Below are positions 15,602 through 24,550 of a stretch of DNA of 36,358 nt, one piece after another. Source of the stretch: an uncultured Sulfitobacter sp. (GTDB taxonomy: Bacteria; Pseudomonadota; Alphaproteobacteria; Rhodobacterales; Rhodobacteraceae); contig CALFWM010000037.1 in NCBI GenBank assembly GCA_937928635.1, positions 1-36,358 on the forward strand. The letters run 5' to 3'. The notes under the pieces were generated by a model, which searched no databases, had not been told where the DNA came from, and saw only the letters and a program-made list of their open reading frames with translations. Made by a program: the position numbers and the translations under genes. Positions within the stretch are counted from its first letter, which is position 1; each line of letters begins with the position of its first letter.

Positions 15602-16528
15602 TCAGGCCTCTTTGGGATGCTGGCGGTCCAGCTCGCGGTGCCTAATTGACACCCGCCAGCCCTGATCCGCAAGATGCAATGCGTGATGTTCCGCCAACGT
15701 CACTGACCGATGCTGCCCGCCCGTACACCCAAAAGCAATGGAAAGATACGATTTTCCCTCATCGCGAAAGGCCGGCAATAACAGGGCGCTCAGCTCAAGC
15801 ACTTTTTGGGAAAAACCCACAAACAATGGATCTTGCGCGACGTAGTCTGCCACGTCTGCCTGTGTGCCGTTCAGCGCCCGCAAGGTGGGCTCCCAAAACG
15901 GGTTTCGCAGAAAGCGGCAGTCGTGCACGATGTCCACACTACGCGGCAATCCGCGTTTGTAGGAAAAGGATTGCACCGAAACGCTCAGCTGGTGTGTGCC
16001 GCCGGGAGCAAACCAACGTTCCACCTCTTCGCGCATCTGGTGCACGTTTAAACCGGACGTATCAATCAGCACATCCGCGCGTGCACGGATCGGGCCAAGC
16101 ATTTCTTTCTCGCGGGTGATGCCATCGGCCGGGCGGTCTTGTGGTGCCAGCGGGTGACGGCGGCGGGTTTCGGAAAAGCGGCGCAGCAATACGTCATCCG
16201 CACAATCCAGATAAAGTAATTCGACCACCATTTCAGCGCGTTCCGACAGCTTTCCCATCAGATCGAGCACACCATTGGCCGAAAAATCCCGGTTGCGGGC
16301 ATCAATACCCAAGGCAACCGAATGGGGTTGCGGCTGGCCGTCCAACAAGGCGGGCAGCAGGCGCAGTGGCAAATTATCAATCGCCTCAAATCCCGCGTCT
16401 TCCAGCACATTCAAGGCAGACGAACGGCCCGCACCAGATGGCCCTGTCACCAGGACGATGCGCCGTTGGCCCACAGGAAGGGGCTGGATGATGTCGTTAG
16501 ACGGTTTGATCATATCAGGCTTGTTCAC
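15602..16528 (-). CDS. rapZ: RapZ-family nucleotide-binding protein (RNase adapter)
   Basis: A 308-residue protein with an N-terminal P-loop GPSGAGRSS (29-37) and the conserved C-terminal signature IAFGCTGGQHRSVTLAEH. In E. coli, RapZ binds GlmZ sRNA and guides RNase E, linking glucosamine-6-phosphate level to glmS; in alphaproteobacteria the role is less clear. The Walker A lysine is replaced by arginine, GAGRSS instead of GAGKS. The GTG start overlaps the hprK stop (GTGA, 16525-16528), so the two are coupled. Confidence 0.92.
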   Translation of the reverse strand: MNKPDMIKPSNDIIQPLPVGQRRIVLVTGPSGAGRSSALNVLEDAGFEAIDNLPLRLLPALLDGQPQPHSVALGIDARNRDFSANGVLDLMGKLSERAEMVVELLYLDCADDVLLRRFSETRRRHPLAPQDRPADGITREKEMLGPIRARADVLIDTSGLNVHQMREEVERWFAPGGTHQLSVSVQSFSYKRGLPRSVDIVHDCRFLRNPFWEPTLRALNGTQADVADYVAQDPLFVGFSQKVLELSALLLPAFRDEGKSYLSIAFGCTGGQHRSVTLAEHHALHLADQGWRVSIRHRELDRQHPKEA

Positions 16529-16944
16529 AAGGACTTCATATATAGCAGAACCGCAGAAGGAAAATGCGCAGTGTCCGCTTTGTGAAGACAGGGAAACGAA
16601 ATCCCTGCTACCACATGCTTGTGAAGATCCGGCAAACGCGTTGTTTCAAGCTGCCCCAGGTCAGCAACGGCTGCCAGCGGGGTTGGCCCGGCAGGGGCAA
16701 CATTCAGGATGCCTACATGGCGAGCCTCGATCTGTCCTGCGATGGCGTCGGGGACGTCCGCAATAACATCGCCCCCCTGTCGCGACACCTGCGTGCGGTC
16801 ATCCGCAACAAGGCGACCGCCCAAGGCAAGGAGTTGCAAGGCAAGTGACGATTTCCCCGTCCCAGAAGGCCCAATGATCAACAGCCCACGCCCCTCTATC
16901 GCGACGGTCGTGGCATGTAGAATATCAGGCGTCACAGGGGACAC
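16525..16944 (-). CDS. hprK: HPr kinase/phosphorylase, short alphaproteobacterial form
   Basis: Only 139 residues, against about 310 in Firmicutes: the N-terminal domain is missing, as usual in alphaproteobacteria. The Walker A sequence is GPSGTGKSS (25-33) and LVADDRTQV follows. IEARHVGIL is the HPrK signature. It phosphorylates HPr on Ser46, shutting off its phosphotransfer. The start is GTG at 16942-16944; no better ATG exists, since the frame closes soon upstream. It lies 27 bases after chvG, so envelope signalling and PTS genes probably share one transcript. Confidence 0.92.
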   Translation of the reverse strand: MSPVTPDILHATTVAIEGRGLLIIGPSGTGKSSLALQLLALGGRLVADDRTQVSRQGGDVIADVPDAIAGQIEARHVGILNVAPAGPTPLAAVADLGQLETTRLPDLHKHVVAGISFPCLHKADTAHFPSAVLLYMKSL

Positions 16945-16971
16945 AGAGGCAAATGGGGGTTGATCTGCACC

Positions 16972-18699
16972 TTAGGTTGGCAGGCCAACAACAAAACGTG
17001 CGCCCAGCGGTTCTGAGGTAATGTCAGCCTCGGTGGGGCGAATGTTTTCGGCCCAGACAACGCCACCGTGCGCTTCGACAATCTGTTTTGAGATCGCAAG
17101 GCCAAGGCCAGAGTTGTTTCCAAAATGCTCATCCGGACGTTGCGAATAGAACCGTTTGAAAATCTTGGACAGCGCTTGATCCGGGATACCGGGACCTGTG
17201 TCCTCAACCACCACCAAAACGCGGTTTTCTTTCTGCCGCGCCCAGACCCGGATCGCATCGCCATCTTCACAGAATGAAATGGCGTTTGTGATCAGGTTGA
17301 CAAAAACCTGCGCCAGACGCGCCTCCAACCCGTAAATGTGGATCGGCTCCGCTGGCAGGTCGGTGATAAAGTCGATCCCTTTGCCTTTGGCGTCTTCCCC
17401 CAGATACTGGCCCAGGTTGCCCAGCATCATGAGCAGGTCAAAGCGTTCCTCTTCTTCCTTGACCAGTTCGGAATCCAGCCGTGAGGCGTTTGAAATATCG
17501 CTGACCAGCCGGTCCAAACGGCGCACATCGTGATCAATGACATCCAGCAGTTTTTCACGCTGATCTTCTCGCTTGATCATTCGCAAGGTGCCAACCGCAG
17601 AGCGTAGGGAGGCAAGCGGGTTCTTGATCTCATGTGCCACATCGGCGGCGAATTGTTCGTTGCCATCAATGCGGTTGTAAAGGGCGGAAACCATACCGCG
17701 CAGCGCGCCGGACAATCGGCCAATTTCATCAGGCCGCGCGGTCAGATCAGGGATGCGAATACGCCCCGGGTTCATCTTGCGCGCGTCCTTGTCACGGCCC
17801 AATTCGGCTGCCGCGGACAGATCCGCAAGCGGGTTGGCGATGGTGGAGGCCAGCACAAGGCTCAGGCCAATCGACACCAAGGTCGCAATCACAAACATCT
17901 GCAAGACGCGTTCACGCTCCCCGCGCACCAGACGGTCAATCTCACCGGCAGCGGAGGCAATTGCCACGGTTCCAACGGCCTGGCCGCCCTGCATAATGGG
18001 GGTCATCACGGTAAAGAACGTGCGCCCGTTGCTGTCGCGACGGTTTTCAATCTGCGCCCCGTTGGCAAGACTATCAGCGATTAACCCTTTAAGCTGCTCT
18101 TCGATAGGTTGCATGTCATCGCCGCCAGACCACCCATCAAAGGGCGAAGACAGCTTGTTCCAGATCCAATTCAACCCTTCGGTCAGCAAGGCGCGGTCGT
18201 TCTGATCGGCAAGCGCACCCCCGGCATTGAATTTGGCCGTGCCTTCGGTCTGCGCAATCAACGTTTCTGAAGGGTGGTAAACAAAAACTTCAATGCCACT
18301 GCGCAAATCAAGATTATCCAGCGTATCGGACACATCCATGCTGTCGGATTGCGCCAGATCAATCGGTGCCCCATCGGGCAATTGGGCCTCGATCACGTCG
18401 GCAATCAGCTCTGCCTCTGACACCAAAGCCGCAGCGCGCTGGATGGCCAGTGAATCCCTGGAGGAGTTCAGATACAAAATCCCGGCCAGCAAAACGGTCA
18501 GGGCAATGAGGTTAAAGGTGATGATCTTGCGGGTCAGCGGTGAGGCATGCAACGAAAACAGCCCACGCCGTTCACGGCGTGCGCGCATTTCACCCGGGGC
18601 GGCGGCATCAGGGGCGACCCAATCGTCGCCCAGCACCACATCCCCGTCCCGCGTATTAGGATTTAGATCCCGCACGAAGTTCCTTTCGGCAAGGGCCAT
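16972..18699 (-). CDS. chvG: Sensor histidine kinase ChvG
   Basis: A 575-residue membrane kinase. A cytoplasmic N-terminus precedes transmembrane segment 1 (about 58-76), a periplasmic sensor domain (about 77-264), transmembrane segment 2 (about 265-287), HAMP, the dimerisation helix with His356 in AADVAHEIKNPLASLRSA, and the HATPase domain (NLITNAISF, DTGPGIP, GLGLAISKQIVEAHGG). Gene order next to chvI, hprK and pckA marks it as ChvG/ExoS, the kinase for acid and envelope signals in rhizobia. There the periplasmic ExoR protein restrains it; no exoR is visible here. It lies 9 bases after chvI. Confidence 0.94.
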   Translation of the reverse strand: MALAERNFVRDLNPNTRDGDVVLGDDWVAPDAAAPGEMRARRERRGLFSLHASPLTRKIITFNLIALTVLLAGILYLNSSRDSLAIQRAAALVSEAELIADVIEAQLPDGAPIDLAQSDSMDVSDTLDNLDLRSGIEVFVYHPSETLIAQTEGTAKFNAGGALADQNDRALLTEGLNWIWNKLSSPFDGWSGGDDMQPIEEQLKGLIADSLANGAQIENRRDSNGRTFFTVMTPIMQGGQAVGTVAIASAAGEIDRLVRGERERVLQMFVIATLVSIGLSLVLASTIANPLADLSAAAELGRDKDARKMNPGRIRIPDLTARPDEIGRLSGALRGMVSALYNRIDGNEQFAADVAHEIKNPLASLRSAVGTLRMIKREDQREKLLDVIDHDVRRLDRLVSDISNASRLDSELVKEEEERFDLLMMLGNLGQYLGEDAKGKGIDFITDLPAEPIHIYGLEARLAQVFVNLITNAISFCEDGDAIRVWARQKENRVLVVVEDTGPGIPDQALSKIFKRFYSQRPDEHFGNNSGLGLAISKQIVEAHGGVVWAENIRPTEADITSEPLGARFVVGLPT

Positions 18700-18708
18700 G
18701 GGCTTAGA

Positions 18709-19410
18709 TCACTCTTCGTTGTATCTGTAGCCAATCCCGTACAGTGTCTCAATCGCTGAGAATTCATCATCCGCTGTCCGCATCTTTTTGCGCAAACGCT
18801 TGATGTGACTGTCGATGGTGCGATCGTCCACATAGACCTGATCGTCATAGGCCACATCCATCAGCTGATCGCGTGACTTCACGAAACCGGGGCGTTGTGC
18901 CAGCGCCTGCAACAGCAAGAACTCTGTTACGGTCAGGGACACGTCCTTGCCCTGCCATGCCACGGCATGGCGCAGGGGGTCCATCCGCAGATCACCCCGT
19001 TCCATGACCTTGGTTTCTTCGGTGTCGCCTACGATATCAGTGCCGATTGTATCCTGACGGCGCAGCAACGCGCGGATGCGTTCCACCAGCAAACGCTGGC
19101 TAAAGGGCTTTTTGACGTAGTCATCTGCCCCCATGCGCAGGCCCAACACCTCGTCGATTTCATCATCCTTGGAGGTCAGAAAGATCACCGGCATCGCGGT
19201 TTTCTGGCGCAGACGCTGCAACAGATCCATCCCATCCATGCGCGGCATCTTGATGTCGAGCACAGCCATATCTGGAAGTTTCTTGTTAAACGCGTCTAGG
19301 GCCGCCTGGCCGTCGTTGTACGTTTCCACCTCGAAACCTTCGGCTTCAAGTGTCATTGAAACAGACGTCAGGATATTCCTGTCGTCGTCTACCAATGCAA
19401 TTTTGTTCAT
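18709..19410 (-). CDS. chvI: Response regulator ChvI
   Basis: A 233-residue OmpR-type regulator. The receiver domain has the acidic pair D8/D9 and phospho-acceptor Asp52 in [12 protein letters not shown], with TSKDDE and KKPF downstream. The C-terminal winged helix ends in [14 protein letters not shown] and [10 protein letters not shown]. It is the partner of ChvG. The start [10 protein letters not shown] at 19408-19410 has AAGGAA upstream; eight extra in-frame codons lie before it. It is divergent from pckA across 342 bases that may contain its own and the pckA control sites. Confidence 0.95.
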   Translation of the reverse strand: MNKIALVDDDRNILTSVSMTLEAEGFEVETYNDGQAALDAFNKKLPDMAVLDIKMPRMDGMDLLQRLRQKTAMPVIFLTSKDDEIDEVLGLRMGADDYVKKPFSQRLLVERIRALLRRQDTIGTDIVGDTEETKVMERGDLRMDPLRHAVAWQGKDVSLTVTEFLLLQALAQRPGFVKSRDQLMDVAYDDQVYVDDRTIDSHIKRLRKKMRTADDEFSAIETLYGIGYRYNEE

Positions 19411-19752
19411 TGCCTGTTTCCTTGTCCTGCTCAATCAATCGCTTTTGATTTTTTTGGCTATTGATCGCCATTTTTAGCCATCGAATCAATCTCAAACTGC
19501 GAATCAGCATGAGGACTGTCGCTATTTTCGCCATAATTTGGTTAGGAATGGCTAAATTGTCGCACTTTCGCGTCACCCGCGAACAATAAAATCCGACAGA
19601 CAGGGCCCTGAAAACAGCCAGATCGTGCAAAGATCAAAATGGTGGCGCTAACTGCGTCCAAGCCATCTATCCATGAGCAAAAGCCGCGTGTTAAGACCCG
19701 CCCAAGACCAGTTTTTTCGCGCGCATCAATTGCAGCCACAGGAGTTCGTGCA
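19411..19752. promoter_or_regulatory. chvI-pckA divergent control region
   Basis: 342 AT-richer bases with no convincing gene. A short motif occurs three times close to chvI: TGGCTATTGATCG (19455-19467), its inverse CGCCATTTTTAGCCA (19466-19480, reading TGGCTAAAAATGGCG on the other strand) and TGGCTAAATTGTCG (19549-19562). All begin TGGCTA. They may be binding sites for ChvI or another regulator. AGGAG before the pckA ATG is the ribosome binding site. Confidence 0.45.
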
Positions 19753-21351
19753 ATGACATCAGGCCGGGTAAACCCGAATTTTCGCTTAGAAGATCAACAG
19801 ATTAGCGGACTAGGCAATGTCTATTACAACCTGATGGAGCCCGCGTTGATCGAAACCGCGCTATTGCGGGGCGAAGGGACATTGGGAAACGGCGGCGCCT
19901 TTTTGGTGACCACCGGCAAGTTCACCGGGCGCTCCCCCAAGGATAAACACGTCGTCAAATCACCCAGCGTCGCAGACACGATCTGGTGGGAAAACAACGC
20001 CGAAATGACCCCGGAAGGGTTTGATGCGCTTTATGACGACATGATCGCCCACATGCAGGGCAAAGAATATTTTGTGCAGGATCTGGTGGGCGGTGCAGAC
20101 CCGCGCCATGCGATCAATGTACGGATGGTGACAGAGCTTGCCTGGCACGGGCTGTTCATCCGCACCATGCTGCGCCGCCCTGACCGTGAAGCGCTGGATG
20201 ATTTCATCGCGGATTTCACCGTGATCAACTGCCCCAGCTTTCAGGCGGACCCCAAAAAACACAACTGCCGCTCTGAAACGGTCATCGCGATGAACTTTGA
20301 CCGCAAGATGATCCTGATCGGCGGCACGGAATACGCAGGCGAAAACAAGAAATCGGTCTTTACCCTGCTGAACTATCTGCTGCCTGAGAAAAACATCATG
20401 CCGATGCACTGTTCGGCCAACCACGCCACGGGCAACCCGGTGGACACCGCCGTATTCTTTGGCCTTTCCGGCACAGGCAAGACGACCCTGTCGGCGGACC
20501 CTAACCGCACGCTGATCGGCGATGATGAACATGGCTGGTCGGACCATGGCACCTTTAATTTTGAAGGCGGCTGTTATGCCAAGACAATCAACCTGTCCCG
20601 CGAGGCAGAGCCGGAAATTTACGACACTACCACAAAATTCGGCACCGTCATCGAGAACATGGTGTTTGATCCTGACACCAAAGAGCTTGATTTTGACGAC
20701 GATAGCCTGACCGCCAACATGCGTTGCGCTTACCCGTTGCACTACATTTCGAACGCCTCTGAAAAGGCGATGGGTGGCCACCCCAAGCACATCATCATGT
20801 TGACCTGCGACGCCTTTGGCGTATTGCCGCCCATCGCGCGTCTGACCCCGGCACAGGCGATGTATCACTTCCTTTCAGGTTTCACCTCCAAGGTGGCGGG
20901 CACAGAGCGCGGCGTGACAGAGCCAGAGCCGACATTCTCCACCTGTTTCGGTGCACCCTTTATGCCCCGCCGGCCCGAAGTCTACGGAAACCTGCTGCGC
21001 GAAAAGATCGCCCAGCACGGGGCCAGCTGCTGGTTGGTCAACACTGGCTGGACGGGCGGAGCCTATGGCACCGGATCACGTATGCCCATCCGCGCCACCC
21101 GCGCCCTGCTGACCGCCGCGCTTGAAGGTGATCTGGGTCATGCGACCTATCGCAAAGATCCGAATTTTGGTTTTGACGTGCCCGTTTCCGTTGCCGGCGT
21201 TGCAGACATTCTGCTGGACCCCCGCCGCACCTGGGACAATGCAGAAAGCTATGACCGTCAGGCCGCAAAACTGGTGAGGATGTTCTCTGACAATTTCGCG
21301 CAGTACCTGCCGTTTATCAACGATGACGTCAAAGCAGCGGCAATCAGTTAA
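19753..21351 (+). CDS. pckA: Phosphoenolpyruvate carboxykinase (ATP)
   Basis: A 532-residue enzyme of the ATP-dependent type. Landmarks: [12 protein letters not shown] (57-68), the PEPCK-specific segment with [10 protein letters not shown], the P-loop [14 protein letters not shown] (237-250), and IGDDEHGW with metal-binding aspartates 257/258. It converts oxaloacetate to PEP, the entry into gluconeogenesis from C2-C4 substrates. The ATG at 19753 has AGGAG about 10 bases ahead; the longer frame upstream is not conserved-looking. pckA beside chvI/chvG is a classic alphaproteobacterial arrangement, and control by ChvI is plausible. Confidence 0.97.
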   Translation: MTSGRVNPNFRLEDQQISGLGNVYYNLMEPALIETALLRGEGTLGNGGAFLVTTGKFTGRSPKDKHVVKSPSVADTIWWENNAEMTPEGFDALYDDMIAHMQGKEYFVQDLVGGADPRHAINVRMVTELAWHGLFIRTMLRRPDREALDDFIADFTVINCPSFQADPKKHNCRSETVIAMNFDRKMILIGGTEYAGENKKSVFTLLNYLLPEKNIMPMHCSANHATGNPVDTAVFFGLSGTGKTTLSADPNRTLIGDDEHGWSDHGTFNFEGGCYAKTINLSREAEPEIYDTTTKFGTVIENMVFDPDTKELDFDDDSLTANMRCAYPLHYISNASEKAMGGHPKHIIMLTCDAFGVLPPIARLTPAQAMYHFLSGFTSKVAGTERGVTEPEPTFSTCFGAPFMPRRPEVYGNLLREKIAQHGASCWLVNTGWTGGAYGTGSRMPIRATRALLTAALEGDLGHATYRKDPNFGFDVPVSVAGVADILLDPRRTWDNAESYDRQAAKLVRMFSDNFAQYLPFINDDVKAAAIS

Positions 21352-21367
21352 GCACGGTTACCCGGGA

Positions 21368-21470
21368 CTACTGCGCCTGACCTTAAACTTGGATCGCCAA
21401 TACCCTGCCACGCTTCGCGCTCTCAGGACATCAGCGATATTATGTTTCAAGCTGAAGGTCGGACGCTTTA
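21368..21470. repeat. Dispersed intergenic repeat, copy B
   Basis: About 103 bases matching 13896-14000 in the same orientation. It starts 16 bases after the pckA stop and ends (GGACGCTTTA) directly at the base of a terminator stem. Like copy A, it lies between a plus-strand gene and a convergent minus-strand gene. Confidence 0.85.
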
Positions 21471-21472
21471 AA

Positions 21473-21503
21473 AAAGGCCACGAGAATTGCTCTCGTGGCC
21501 TTT
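21473..21503. terminator. Bidirectional terminator between pckA and the GNAT gene
   Basis: AAAGGCCACGAGA, loop ATTGC, TCTCGTGGCCTTT: a perfect 13-bp stem. On the minus strand it is followed by a clean run of T residues, so it is strongest for the GNAT gene (21531-22250), but it can also stop pckA transcripts. Confidence 0.9.
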
Positions 21504-21530
21504 GTTGTTTGAGATTGTGACCGGGTGGCT

Positions 21531-22250
21531 TTACGCGGCCTGCTGCACCAGTTCGTAGAGCGGCATATCAAACAGGAACCGCACGTCTTCGTTGCTGAGA
21601 TAGCTCAAAAACCCTTCCATCGGGGTGTCATTGCCTTCTCGATACCAGCGCAACGATCCCGGTTCGTTGTGCATATAGCCCATCCGCTCCGCAAAACCCT
21701 TGAACGCGACGGTCCGCGCCATAAAGCCAAAGATGTAATCCGGGTTCCACCGTTCCATAACCATCATCAGGCCATAGCGCGCAAAGACGGACGACAGCCC
21801 CACACCGCGATATTTCTTGCCGGCTTCGGCATTGATCCAAATGTCACCGTGATACACCACATCGCCCTGAATCGCGTGCGAACCGGGCGTTGCGCGGTAT
21901 CTGGAGCGGACAAAATCAATGTCTGGCAACGCTGGCGGGAAATCGCGGAAGCGAGTCAGCATATAGTTGCTGAGGTTTTTTCCCTCCATCGCAACCATCT
22001 TTGCCGCCTGTGTATGGATCAGCGTGCCGCCCTCATCATAGGCCGCCAGCCAGAACGCATTTTCCCGTCCCAAGTCGTGCAATTCGGGGTCAAATGGCGC
22101 ACCAAGCCCTTGAATCGGCCTGCCTTTTTTGACAATCTCGGCGTATTCGTCAAAGTCAGTTCCGATCTTTATCTCGATCCCTGACGCATGCAGAATATCG
22201 TGGCTTGCTGCAAAAAATTGCGCACCATCATTCACAAATTGAACTGTCAT
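21531..22250 (-). CDS. Putative GNAT-fold acyltransferase
   Basis: A 239-residue soluble protein. The region KKYRGVGLSSVFARYGL (145-161) resembles the acyl-CoA pyrophosphate loop of GNAT enzymes (RGxG), and GFMARTVAFKGFAERMGY resembles motif B, in which the C-terminal strand follows an ageing-neighbour-type helix. The N-terminal 110 residues match nothing I know. It lacks the conserved Arg/Trp/Glu pattern of LuxI autoinducer synthases. AGGAAGAG precedes the ATG. It follows the LysR-like gene by 38 bases on the same strand, so the pair is probably one operon. The substrate is unknown. Confidence 0.65.
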   Translation of the reverse strand: MTVQFVNDGAQFFAASHDILHASGIEIKIGTDFDEYAEIVKKGRPIQGLGAPFDPELHDLGRENAFWLAAYDEGGTLIHTQAAKMVAMEGKNLSNYMLTRFRDFPPALPDIDFVRSRYRATPGSHAIQGDVVYHGDIWINAEAGKKYRGVGLSSVFARYGLMMVMERWNPDYIFGFMARTVAFKGFAERMGYMHNEPGSLRWYREGNDTPMEGFLSYLSNEDVRFLFDMPLYELVQQAA

Positions 22251-22288
22251 TTTCTCTTCCTTTGCCGACTCGCTATAGCAAAGGTAGC

Positions 22289-23245
22289 CTAATCTTCAGG
22301 AAATTGCTCAAATTTTGCCAAATTTTTGTCAAAATTAACGATAATGTCGGCGGGAATCGGCGGAAGATCCGTGTTTGTTACTCCTTGTATGTCTATTTCT
22401 GGCTCTGCCTCGACCAATGCAAGCAGCGCCGGACTTTGGTCCGGGAAGCGTCCCCCCAGCATCAATCGCGCGTAGCGAATCGGCGTGATTGTGCCTTCTT
22501 CCCCCTTCGGCACCTGGGTCACAATATGGTCCAAACGGGCACCTTGGGTGTTGGTGATCTCATCAAAAGGTTGTTCGAGCAGGCGGGCAAAGTCCTCTCC
22601 CCCCGGCAAACTACCGATGGTGCGGCCAATGTTGCTGCGTGCTGCGGCCCAGCCAAACCATTTGACGTAAAAACTCTCTTCGCCAAACTCGACCGTGATC
22701 CAGCCAGCGGGGGTCATCCGATATACAATCAGATAGGGACGCACATGCGCCAGCAAAGGTGATTCGATATCACCACCGCTCATCGCCCATCCTCTCAGCA
22801 CCTCGCGCATCAGGATCGACTGTTTGGTCCAGACCCGGCTGAGCGCATGCTGCTGCTGATCAAACGTCCACCCGCTTGGCAGCTCAAAAGACACCCGCTG
22901 CAGGTTGTTCCGATGACGTGCCGCACCGCGCAGCCACATGGTTGATTTGGCCACCAGATTGAGCGCCTCAGGCAGGGCGTTAACCCCTTCTTCTGTCAGT
23001 GAATAACGCCGGTCATCCACACGGAATAGTTGTGCGCCCATTTCTTCTTCAAGAAGCGTGATATGGCGCCGCAACGTCTGCCGCGTGCTCTTTAGTTCCT
23101 TGACCGCATGGCTGAGATTTAGGGTGCGCGCCAGAGTCACAAAGGACCGCATCATCTCAAACAACAATGCCGGAGGAGGTAAGTCTGCAGGTGTCTGAGG
23201 CACTGCCGTAGCCCCTTGATCGAGGTCTGTAATGTCTTGCTTCAT
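22289..23245 (-). CDS. LysR-type HTH regulator with an unusual C-terminal domain
   Basis: A 318-residue protein. Residues 30-90 form a LysR-like winged helix-turn-helix (SFVTLARTLNLSHAVKELK, ending QLFRVDDRRYSLTEEG). The remaining 220 residues do not show the usual periplasmic-binding-protein effector fold; instead there is an aromatic-rich stretch (TPAGWITVEFGEESFYVKWF) with PAS-like character and an acidic tail. A 27-residue proline-rich leader precedes the HTH. The ATG at 23243-23245 has no good Shine-Dalgarno sequence. It probably controls itself and the downstream GNAT gene, through the symmetric region upstream. Confidence 0.75.
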   Translation of the reverse strand: MKQDITDLDQGATAVPQTPADLPPPALLFEMMRSFVTLARTLNLSHAVKELKSTRQTLRRHITLLEEEMGAQLFRVDDRRYSLTEEGVNALPEALNLVAKSTMWLRGAARHRNNLQRVSFELPSGWTFDQQQHALSRVWTKQSILMREVLRGWAMSGGDIESPLLAHVRPYLIVYRMTPAGWITVEFGEESFYVKWFGWAAARSNIGRTIGSLPGGEDFARLLEQPFDEITNTQGARLDHIVTQVPKGEEGTITPIRYARLMLGGRFPDQSPALLALVEAEPEIDIQGVTNTDLPPIPADIIVNFDKNLAKFEQFPED

Positions 23246-23422
23246 AATGTGTCGATGGTACGCAAATCACCCATTATTGCAATACAAATCACCCCTCCAT
23301 CGACAAAAAATCACTCATAGAGTGTATAATTATGTACAGAAATTAACAAAATCTATGCAATTGAACGAAAATGAGAATCCCACGATCAATAAGTCATTGT
23401 TCAACCGGAGGTTCTAAAAACA
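23246..23422. promoter_or_regulatory. AT-rich divergent region with symmetric repeats
   Basis: GTCGATGG (23251-23258) and CCATCGAC (23297-23304) are inverted repeats that flank two direct copies of CAAATCACCC (23263-23272 and 23285-23294, 22 bases apart, two helix turns). TATAAT at 23325-23330 is a candidate -10 for the XRE gene. The spacing suggests a regulator binding to one DNA face. This is inference. Confidence 0.5.
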
Positions 23423-23782
23423 ATGTCTCATCCAGTAGACGTCCACGTCGGGCGCAAGTTAAAACAAGTACGGACTTTGCGTCGCCTTTCCCAAACAGAT
23501 GTTGCACGCAAGCTCAATTTATCCTTTCAGCAAATCCAGAAATACGAAATTGGATCAAACCGCGTCGCTGCCAGCCGCTTGTTTGAACTGTCTCAAATCC
23601 TCGACGTACCGCCCGCATATTTCTTCGATGGGTTGCATGACAATGCAAATGTCGCGCCCAGCCAGGACCACGGCATGGAAATCGTGTCGGCACTTGCCGC
23701 GATCAAAGACGAAGACATCAAATCCCGTATCGTGACGTTTATTGAAGACGTCTCAGGCGTAACTGTGGCCCGTCAGGGCTAA
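23423..23782 (+). CDS. XRE-family helix-turn-helix regulator
   Basis: A 119-residue protein with a Cro/C1-type HTH at about residues 9-63 (GRKLKQVRTLRRLSQTDVA, then LSFQQIQKYEIGSNRVAAS) followed by VPPAYFFDGL. This form is common in alphaproteobacteria. The C-terminal 50 residues are polar and end in VTVARQG. GGAGGT lies about 10 bases before the ATG. It is divergent from the LysR-like gene and ends three bases before the convergent TSUP permease gene. The target genes are unknown. Confidence 0.88.
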   Translation: MSHPVDVHVGRKLKQVRTLRRLSQTDVARKLNLSFQQIQKYEIGSNRVAASRLFELSQILDVPPAYFFDGLHDNANVAPSQDHGMEIVSALAAIKDEDIKSRIVTFIEDVSGVTVARQG

Positions 23783-23785
23783 CCA

Positions 23786-24550
23786 CTACAAAAGAGCACG
23801 GCGTACCAGATTGGCCCCTGCCATTAGCAGAACAATCAGGGTAGCGCGCCGGAACATCAGTTGATCAATTCTGTCCGCGACCTTGCCGCCAATCCACATG
23901 CCAAGGACCGCGGGCAGAATCAACAACGCCGAAAATGGCCAGGTCTCGGCCCGCAGCACCCCAGAGCCCAGATGCGCCCCCACCATTGCGATGGCACCAA
24001 GGCCGTAAATGACCCCTTGAATTCTGATCTGATCGCTTTTGGCCGTGTTCAATGCCGTCAAATACGTCACCGTTGTGGCCGACCACACCCCTGATATGCC
24101 GCCCATGACACCGGTCACACCACCAACCAATATGTCCAGCAGCCCTGTGCGCCGGGACAGTTGAAACTGATACCCCGACAATTGCAGCAGGACGAAAAAC
24201 ACAATCGGGGCACCGATCAGGAGGGTCAGCGTGTCGTGCGGCACAACGCGCACCATCTGCGCCGACACCACCAGGGTGATCCCGCCAACAATCAAAAAGA
24301 TCCGAAACGCTTTGATAGAGACCCAGGCCAGCGCCATGCCCTGTCGCATCGCCTGCATTCCATTGCTGACCAAAGTGGGCAAAATCAGACCGGCCAGCGC
24401 AAATTCCGGTGCGATAAACAGCGTTAACCCCGAAATCAGCACCAAGGGCATCGCGAATCCCACAACGCCTTTTACGAATCCCGATCCAACGGCAATCAGC
24501 AGCGCAAAAGCCAGCTGAAGTGACGTCAAAAAAGGAAACAAACTGTCCAT
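23786..24550 (-). CDS. TSUP (TauE/SafE) family membrane permease
   Basis: A 254-residue hydrophobic protein with about eight transmembrane segments. The N-terminal repeat has GSGFVKGVVGFAMPLVL, and the second repeat has GGVTGVMGGISGVWSATTV, the paired glycine-rich motifs of the TSUP family, which exports or imports sulfonates, sulfite and other small organic acids. The substrate is not predictable here. It is convergent with the XRE gene and divergent from the acyl-CoA dehydrogenase gene. Confidence 0.88.
   Translation of the reverse strand: MDSLFPFLTSLQLAFALLIAVGSGFVKGVVGFAMPLVLISGLTLFIAPEFALAGLILPTLVSNGMQAMRQGMALAWVSIKAFRIFLIVGGITLVVSAQMVRVVPHDTLTLLIGAPIVFFVLLQLSGYQFQLSRRTGLLDILVGGVTGVMGGISGVWSATTVTYLTALNTAKSDQIRIQGVIYGLGAIAMVGAHLGSGVLRAETWPFSALLILPAVLGMWIGGKVADRIDQLMFRRATLIVLLMAGANLVRRALL

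Noticed and set aside
19960..20868. 302-codon open frame antisense to pckA
   Set aside because: Fully within a complete, conserved pckA gene and without recognisable domains.
21531..22250. LuxI-type autoinducer synthase
   Set aside because: Presence beside a regulator suggested it, but the conserved LuxI pattern of Arg, Phe, Trp and acidic residues is missing, and the neighbour is LysR-like and not LuxR-like.
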